Positions 59,416 to 64,000 of a DNA stretch of 64,000 nt are shown here, in pieces. Numbering within the stretch: the stretch's first letter is position 1; every line of letters begins with the position of its first letter. Source of the stretch: Klebsiella quasipneumoniae subsp. quasipneumoniae (GTDB lineage: Bacteria > Pseudomonadota > Gammaproteobacteria > Enterobacterales > Enterobacteriaceae); NCBI RefSeq assembly GCF_020525925.1, contig NZ_CP084876.1, positions 4,154,001 through 4,218,000 of the forward strand. Reading direction: 5' to 3'. Below the pieces are notes generated by a model that did no database searches, had not been told where the DNA came from, and saw nothing but the letters and a program-made list of their open reading frames with translations. Position numbers and translations under genes: made by a program.

Positions 59416-61027
59416 GAATCTCTCCTGAAGCGCTGACTTCGCCAAACCAGCCGTTATCGTCTACCGTCCGCAGCGAAATGGCGTTATCCATCGGAATCGA
59501 GAATTTCACCGTGGTCTTATCCATCTGCCCCACTTCGCCGGAGATATCGGTCCACGGCGTGGTCAGCCACAGCGCATCGGTCATATCCCGCCAGCTGTCA
59601 TCGCACCCGGCGTCGTAGGTCTGCGTCGCGCCGCTGCGGGTGATAAAAGAGAGCGTCGCCGGGAACGGCACTTTCGCCGTACCGTCATCGGAGCTAAAGA
59701 GACAGTAGGAGCGCCCGCCAATCACCTGCGCCGGTCCGGTCACTTTGATCAGCACTTCGTCGGCGGCCGTTTTACCGCTGGTGGTGACGATGTAGCCGAA
59801 ATCGAGCGCCGGTTCGCCGCTGCCGACATACCCCTCCCGCGACGGCGCCGAGGTATATTCGTCGGAGATAATGCTGATGCTGAAATCACGGGGCTTGATA
59901 ATCAGCGTGTTGGAGGTGGAAAACTCATACCAGCCTGACTCCGGCGAGGTGGTGTTCTGGAAGCGAAAGTTGAACAGATCCTTGGTATTGATATCGCTGA
60001 TCCCGAGATTCACCATCTGCTTAAAGAAGTTGCTGGAGAAGAACACATAGATTGCGTCTGAGCTCTTCATCTCGTTGAAGGTGTAGTAATAGGCGGTATT
60101 GCTCACCGGCTTCCATGAGCTGCCGTTGAGGCTGAACTGCATATCGTACGCCCCGACGGCCGAGGCCAGCGACGAGTTGGCGATCGCCGGGAAAATATGG
60201 ATCGAGGTGTTGCTTAACCCATTGGTCTGCAAGGTATAGTTGACCATCTTACAGCTTAATCCTGAGCGGCTGCCGATGGTCTGCGTCCGGCAGTCGGCGT
60301 TCCCTTCCCCGAGGGTCGGCACGCCATCGCTGTTGATAAACACCTCCGCCAGCGAGTGGGTGTTTATCAACCGCAGGCTCGCGGCTTTGGTGTGGGTGAC
60401 GTTGCGCACATACCAGTTGCCGGAGGCCTGATCCTTACAGCGCGCGCCGCTGCTGGCGTCGTAGTTCACCGAGGTCTGGCAGGCATTGATGGTCATCGTG
60501 AAGCTGCCGCCGACCGGCATCTGCTGCAGATACTGATAGAAGGCGTCCGACATCATACCGTGCATCCACTTCGCGCCGCCGCTGGTCACCGTCGCGCCAT
60601 AGAACCCGCTGGCGTCGGTGGTTTGCGGCAGGATCAGACTGGTGGCCATATCGCACCCGGCGTACCAGTTGATGCAGCGCAGGCCGGTTAAGGGGTGCGA
60701 AACCGGCGAGTTTTCCAGCCACATATCAAACTTCCAGTTGGCATTGAGCCCGGTGTTGTAGCCGTTATCGATATAGCCGAGACTCTGCTGATAGATGGTC
60801 CCGGAGCCGGTGTATTTTAAGCCGGTCCAGCGGTTGGCGCCGGTCATGCGCGGATCCAGCGCCCCGCCGGGGGTGACGAAAAAGTTGTCGTCGGAGTTGT
60901 TTTCCACAAACACAAACTCGCGCGCCGGCGCATCCGACCAGGTGGTCTTCGACACCGCCGCCCTGAGCGCGGCCGCCGGCCAGAGCAGCGCGAGGATCGC
61001 CAGGGCGATTAAGGGGTTAACTTTCAT
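59384..61027 (-). CDS. ecpD: Common pilus tip adhesin EcpD
   Basis: A 547-residue secreted protein, the same length as E. coli EcpD. A signal peptide (residues 1-25) precedes a beta-rich, Cys-paired region ([28 protein letters not shown]). It caps the EcpA rod and can itself polymerise. The start at 61027 ([12 protein letters not shown]) is chosen although the frame is open to 61252, which lies within ecpC; the two genes overlap by 11 bp. Confidence 0.95.
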   Translation of the reverse strand: MKVNPLIALAILALLWPAAALRAAVSKTTWSDAPAREFVFVENNSDDNFFVTPGGALDPRMTGANRWTGLKYTGSGTIYQQSLGYIDNGYNTGLNANWKFDMWLENSPVSHPLTGLRCINWYAGCDMATSLILPQTTDASGFYGATVTSGGAKWMHGMMSDAFYQYLQQMPVGGSFTMTINACQTSVNYDASSGARCKDQASGNWYVRNVTHTKAASLRLINTHSLAEVFINSDGVPTLGEGNADCRTQTIGSRSGLSCKMVNYTLQTNGLSNTSIHIFPAIANSSLASAVGAYDMQFSLNGSSWKPVSNTAYYYTFNEMKSSDAIYVFFSSNFFKQMVNLGISDINTKDLFNFRFQNTTSPESGWYEFSTSNTLIIKPRDFSISIISDEYTSAPSREGYVGSGEPALDFGYIVTTSGKTAADEVLIKVTGPAQVIGGRSYCLFSSDDGTAKVPFPATLSFITRSGATQTYDAGCDDSWRDMTDALWLTTPWTDISGEVGQMDKTTVKFSIPMDNAISLRTVDDNGWFGEVSASGEIHVQATWRNIN

Positions 61028-63542
61028 TCTCTTCTCCTGTCTGCTGCGCCGCCGCCCACGACGAGAGGCCGCTGCAAACCACATCCCCCACCCAGACGGC
61101 GCCGCGCGCCTGGCTGAGCTCCAGCGCCACTTCGCAGGTTTTATTGCCGCCGTAGCTGAAATCGATCGTGGGGTATTTCTTATCCACATCCATGACAAAC
61201 TCGCCGTTTTCATCGGTGCGGGTACGGCCGATATGGTTGTTAATCCGCGCATTCGCCAGCAGCGTGCCGTCTTCCGCCCGAATACGACCGGAGACGGTGA
61301 CCATCTGCTTCACCTCAGGCTCAATCACCGCCACGTTGCCGGGATAGAGGGTCAGATGACTCTTGCGCCCGCTGACGATGTCGTAACTGTCGAGCGAGTT
61401 TTTGCTGTTTTGCAGCTCCACCTCATAGCGGCCATAGGGTGAGAGCGGCAGATAGTTACGCTTGCCGCTGAGCGGGAAGATCCGCCCGTTGACCCTGGCG
61501 CTGATCTGACCGTCATCCTCCAGCCCGGTGTTGAAGATCACCCCGGCGTTGCCGTCGGTTCGTCCGCTGGCGGCGATGTTTTTGCCCTGCCAGCCGACGC
61601 TGCCGCTGGCGGTGAGGTTGGTGTTGACGTAGCCGTCCGCCGCGCTGTTAACGTTCAGCGTGCCGCTGGCGTAGCGGGCGTCGAACTGGGCATACGCCCC
61701 GCCGCTGAGGGTTTTGTCATCCCCGGTATCGCCGGAGATGGCCCGCGACAGATTGGCGCCGATGGTGCGAATGGTGCCTTCATCAAACTGCTTGCGCGCT
61801 GAGAGGTTAGCCATGGTGTAGCCGTTCTGATGGGTCATCCCGGCGCTGAACCAGTTGCCCAGCGGCAGCGACAGATCGAGGGCGATATATTTCCCGGTGT
61901 TGGCGCTGCTGTCGCCATTGTTATAGCGCTGGATCCCCGCCCGCAGGCCGAGCGATCCAAAGGCGCCGCTGTAGACCGTCTGATAGTAATCCGCGGTGTA
62001 GTAATGGCTGTTGTAGCGGCGGTCATCGTTGTAGCTGACGCTGAACGTCCCCAGCTTCGACCACAGCGCGTTGAGGTTGAGGGTGCCGCCGATCGCCCGG
62101 TTGTCGGCATCGCTGCGCCGCAACTGATCGCCAATGCGGGTTCTCTCCTGGTTGATCCACACTGAACTAAAGCCCCCCGGCAGCGTGGCGCTGATGCTGC
62201 CGACGCTGCTCCACGAGCTGTCGCTGGCCAGCATATTCTGCAGGTTAACGTTGATCGACTCGCCCAGCGGCAGCGTCAGGCGGGTTTCTCCCACCGCCTG
62301 GTTGTCATAGCCATAGCCCGTTGCCGCCCAGTTCAGGGTGCTGAGCGACCCGGAGGCCGAGAGGCCCGCCAGCCAGCTCTCTTTCGCCGGCCGGGTCTTT
62401 TTCCCGCTCTCCGACCAGCGATCCATATGAAAACTGCCGCCCCACACCTGCCACGCCAGCGGCGCGCCGGCGCCGCGTCCCCGGCTGAACAGCTTATTGA
62501 CCCGCTGGGTGCGTTTGCTGACCACCCGCCCGTTGACGATCACCTCTACCTCCACGTCGTAAATACCGTACGGCAGGCCGCGGGTATCCACTTCATGGTT
62601 CCCCATGGCGAAGTTCTGGACGCTCAGCAACCGGCCGTCACGAGTGAGATGCACCTCGCCCGCCGCCGGCAGAAAGGCGATCACCGGCGTGGCGGACTGG
62701 CTGTTGTCGAAGACGGTGGAGCTGGCCTGGTTCCCCCAGGAAAGGCCGTAAATCTTGCCCGCCGAAATAGCGGTCATCGGCCCCAGGGACTGCAGGTTCC
62801 AGGTGTCAAGCATCCCGCCGGCAAAGCGGTGGCCGGCGAAATCGCGTTCATACATGGCCTTATATAATTCACTGTCCTGCTGACCGCTGCCGATCCCGTA
62901 CAGTGAGCCGTCGAGCACCACATGATGCTCACGCAGCGCCGTGACGTTGTTCAGCGACAGGTAGCTGGAGGTGTTGCTCCCGCCGTTGCGCATCTGGTTG
63001 TTATAAACGCCGAGGTTATAGCTCAGGTTGCTGCTGAGGGCGTTGACGCTCGACTGGCCGATGTCTTCGCTGCGCGAGCGCAGCACGGTGCCCAGCGCCT
63101 CGCGCTTGACCACCAGCTGCAGCAGCAGCTGGCGCAGGCTGAGATCCAGCTGCGCGCTGTCGGTCAGCGTGATGGTGAGCGCCTCGCTGAACGGGGCGTT
63201 GGCGAGGCCAGTCAGCTGCTGGCGGGTCTGTTCGCTGACGCTGGCGTTACCCTCATTGTCCTCCAGCCGGATCTGCCGAACGCGCAGCTGGCCGCCGTCC
63301 AGCCAGATAAAGGCGCTGCCGATCCGCTGATCGTCCCGGGTGTCCTGGCTGCCGGCAAGATGAATATAGAGAGGAACGCTCATGCCGTCCTGCAGCGCCT
63401 GGCTGAAGGCCTGCGGAATAATCACCCCGCCAATCTGCTGCGCCCCTGGGGCAGCCGCGCTGGCGTCGGGCTGAACGAACAAAAAAAACATGCCGAAGGC
63501 AAGCCGTGTTTTCAGTCCTGGGGAAATCCGTTGTAGAGGCAT
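61017..63542 (-). CDS. ecpC: Outer-membrane usher EcpC
   Basis: An 841-residue usher, the same length as E. coli EcpC. A signal peptide ends near residue 30 ([10 protein letters not shown]); the beta-barrel and TcfC-like ending ([28 protein letters not shown]) follow. It exports and assembles pilus subunits. It belongs to the alternative (alpha) chaperone-usher group rather than the FimD type. 25 bp separate it from ecpB. Confidence 0.95.
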   Translation of the reverse strand: MPLQRISPGLKTRLAFGMFFLFVQPDASAAAPGAQQIGGVIIPQAFSQALQDGMSVPLYIHLAGSQDTRDDQRIGSAFIWLDGGQLRVRQIRLEDNEGNASVSEQTRQQLTGLANAPFSEALTITLTDSAQLDLSLRQLLLQLVVKREALGTVLRSRSEDIGQSSVNALSSNLSYNLGVYNNQMRNGGSNTSSYLSLNNVTALREHHVVLDGSLYGIGSGQQDSELYKAMYERDFAGHRFAGGMLDTWNLQSLGPMTAISAGKIYGLSWGNQASSTVFDNSQSATPVIAFLPAAGEVHLTRDGRLLSVQNFAMGNHEVDTRGLPYGIYDVEVEVIVNGRVVSKRTQRVNKLFSRGRGAGAPLAWQVWGGSFHMDRWSESGKKTRPAKESWLAGLSASGSLSTLNWAATGYGYDNQAVGETRLTLPLGESINVNLQNMLASDSSWSSVGSISATLPGGFSSVWINQERTRIGDQLRRSDADNRAIGGTLNLNALWSKLGTFSVSYNDDRRYNSHYYTADYYQTVYSGAFGSLGLRAGIQRYNNGDSSANTGKYIALDLSLPLGNWFSAGMTHQNGYTMANLSARKQFDEGTIRTIGANLSRAISGDTGDDKTLSGGAYAQFDARYASGTLNVNSAADGYVNTNLTASGSVGWQGKNIAASGRTDGNAGVIFNTGLEDDGQISARVNGRIFPLSGKRNYLPLSPYGRYEVELQNSKNSLDSYDIVSGRKSHLTLYPGNVAVIEPEVKQMVTVSGRIRAEDGTLLANARINNHIGRTRTDENGEFVMDVDKKYPTIDFSYGGNKTCEVALELSQARGAVWVGDVVCSGLSSWAAAQQTGEENES

Positions 63543-63567
63543 CGTCGTTATCCATCTGCACAGCTGT

Positions 63568-64000
63568 CTATTTCACGGGAACAAACTGCTCACCCTGCCA
63601 AAGCGCAACCCGTCCTTTTTTATCCGCCGTGTCCACGCGCGTAAAACGGCGTGATTTACCCGGCATCAGGTAGTAGTTCTCTTTACACTCCTTACCCTCG
63701 GCGGCCTTCAGGCAAGGGCCGTAGGCGAGGATCCGCAGCGTCGCGTTCCCGGTGTTGGTCAGGGAGCCGTTGGCGTACTGAAAGCGGTAGTTCACCTGCC
63801 GGGGCGCCACCACCAGGATGGTGCCGATGCGGGCGGAAGCGGTGGCCACCGCGCTGCGGGTGGCGTTATCGCGCTGGGCATCGCTGAGCGCCTGGTCGAA
63901 CCAGACAATGCGGTAGTAGCGCTCTTTGTCATCCGCCGGGCCTTTGTAGAAGAAGCGGATCACATCGCTGGCCTGGGCGGGTAGCAGCAGGCTGGCGGGA
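63568..64000 (-). CDS. ecpB: Fimbrial chaperone EcpB (5' end beyond window)
   Basis: About 143 C-terminal residues are visible; the frame stays open to the window edge. It has the chaperone strand [24 protein letters not shown], parallel to the EcpE segment, and a Cys pair ([11 protein letters not shown]). It should shuttle EcpA or EcpD subunits to EcpC. ecpA and ecpR are expected just outside the window. Confidence 0.92.
   Translation of the reverse strand, partial: PASLLLPAQASDVIRFFYKGPADDKERYYRIVWFDQALSDAQRDNATRSAVATASARIGTILVVAPRQVNYRFQYANGSLTNTGNATLRILAYGPCLKAAEGKECKENYYLMPGKSRRFTRVDTADKKGRVALWQGEQFVPVK

Overview
The window looks like chromosome from a Klebsiella species, most likely the K. 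pneumoniae complex. Four things point there: the base composition is GC-rich; the gene order from malZ to ddlA and from sbmA to hemB matches the E. coli 8-9 minute region in inverted orientation; ORFans and prophage genes are absent; and an ecp (mat) fimbrial operon, REP/BIME palindromes and an ERIC element are present. Species cannot be fixed by reading alone. No rRNA, tRNA, CRISPR array, prophage or complete insertion sequence was seen.

Layout. 1-2.6 kb: end of a sugar PTS locus (UlaA-like EIIC, PfkB kinase, class II aldolase). 2.6-7.0 kb: LysR regulator divergent from a three-gene operon (YcaC-like hydrolase, membrane-anchored ABM protein, YtcJ-like amidohydrolase with an unusual Cys/His-rich tail). 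7.0-27.5 kb: conserved core (malZ, proY, brnQ, phoR, phoB, sbcD, sbcC, mak, rdgC, ppnP, aroM, yaiA, aroL, a DUF2076 gene, yaiI, proC, psiF, phoA, iraP). Compared with E. coli K-12, araJ and dgcC (adrA) are absent and the DUF2076 gene is extra. 27.8-29.9 kb: MdtG-like exporter and extensin-family protein inserted between iraP and ddlA. 30-37.3 kb: ddlA, yaiZ, yaiY, yaiW, sbmA, an extra cysteine hydrolase, ampH, hemB. 37.3-40.1 kb: a RAYT transposase framed by matching REP pairs, and an OlsF-like two-domain acyltransferase, lying between hemB and tauD, which are neighbours in E. coli.

40.1-58.7 kb is a nutrient-scavenging stretch: tauABCD (taurine sulfur), mmuPM (S-methylmethionine, with a three-unit MetJ operator), an ethanolamine permease plus EutBC set with a near-consensus sigma-54 promoter, a complete branched-chain-type ABC importer and a complete polar-amino-acid-type ABC importer. 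58.7-64 kb holds ecpE, ecpD, ecpC and the 3' part of ecpB on the minus strand.

Readable regulation includes Pho boxes at phoB and phoA, TyrR boxes and a weaker TrpR-like site at aroL, paired MalT-like boxes at malZ, MetJ boxes at mmuP, a sigma-54 promoter at the ethanolamine operon, and many intrinsic terminators. The most noteworthy items are the sigma-54 ethanolamine operon without microcompartment genes, the RAYT/REP unit next to an OlsF-like gene, the amidohydrolase operon with its Cys/His tail, and the large inverted repeat in front of the branched-chain-type importer.
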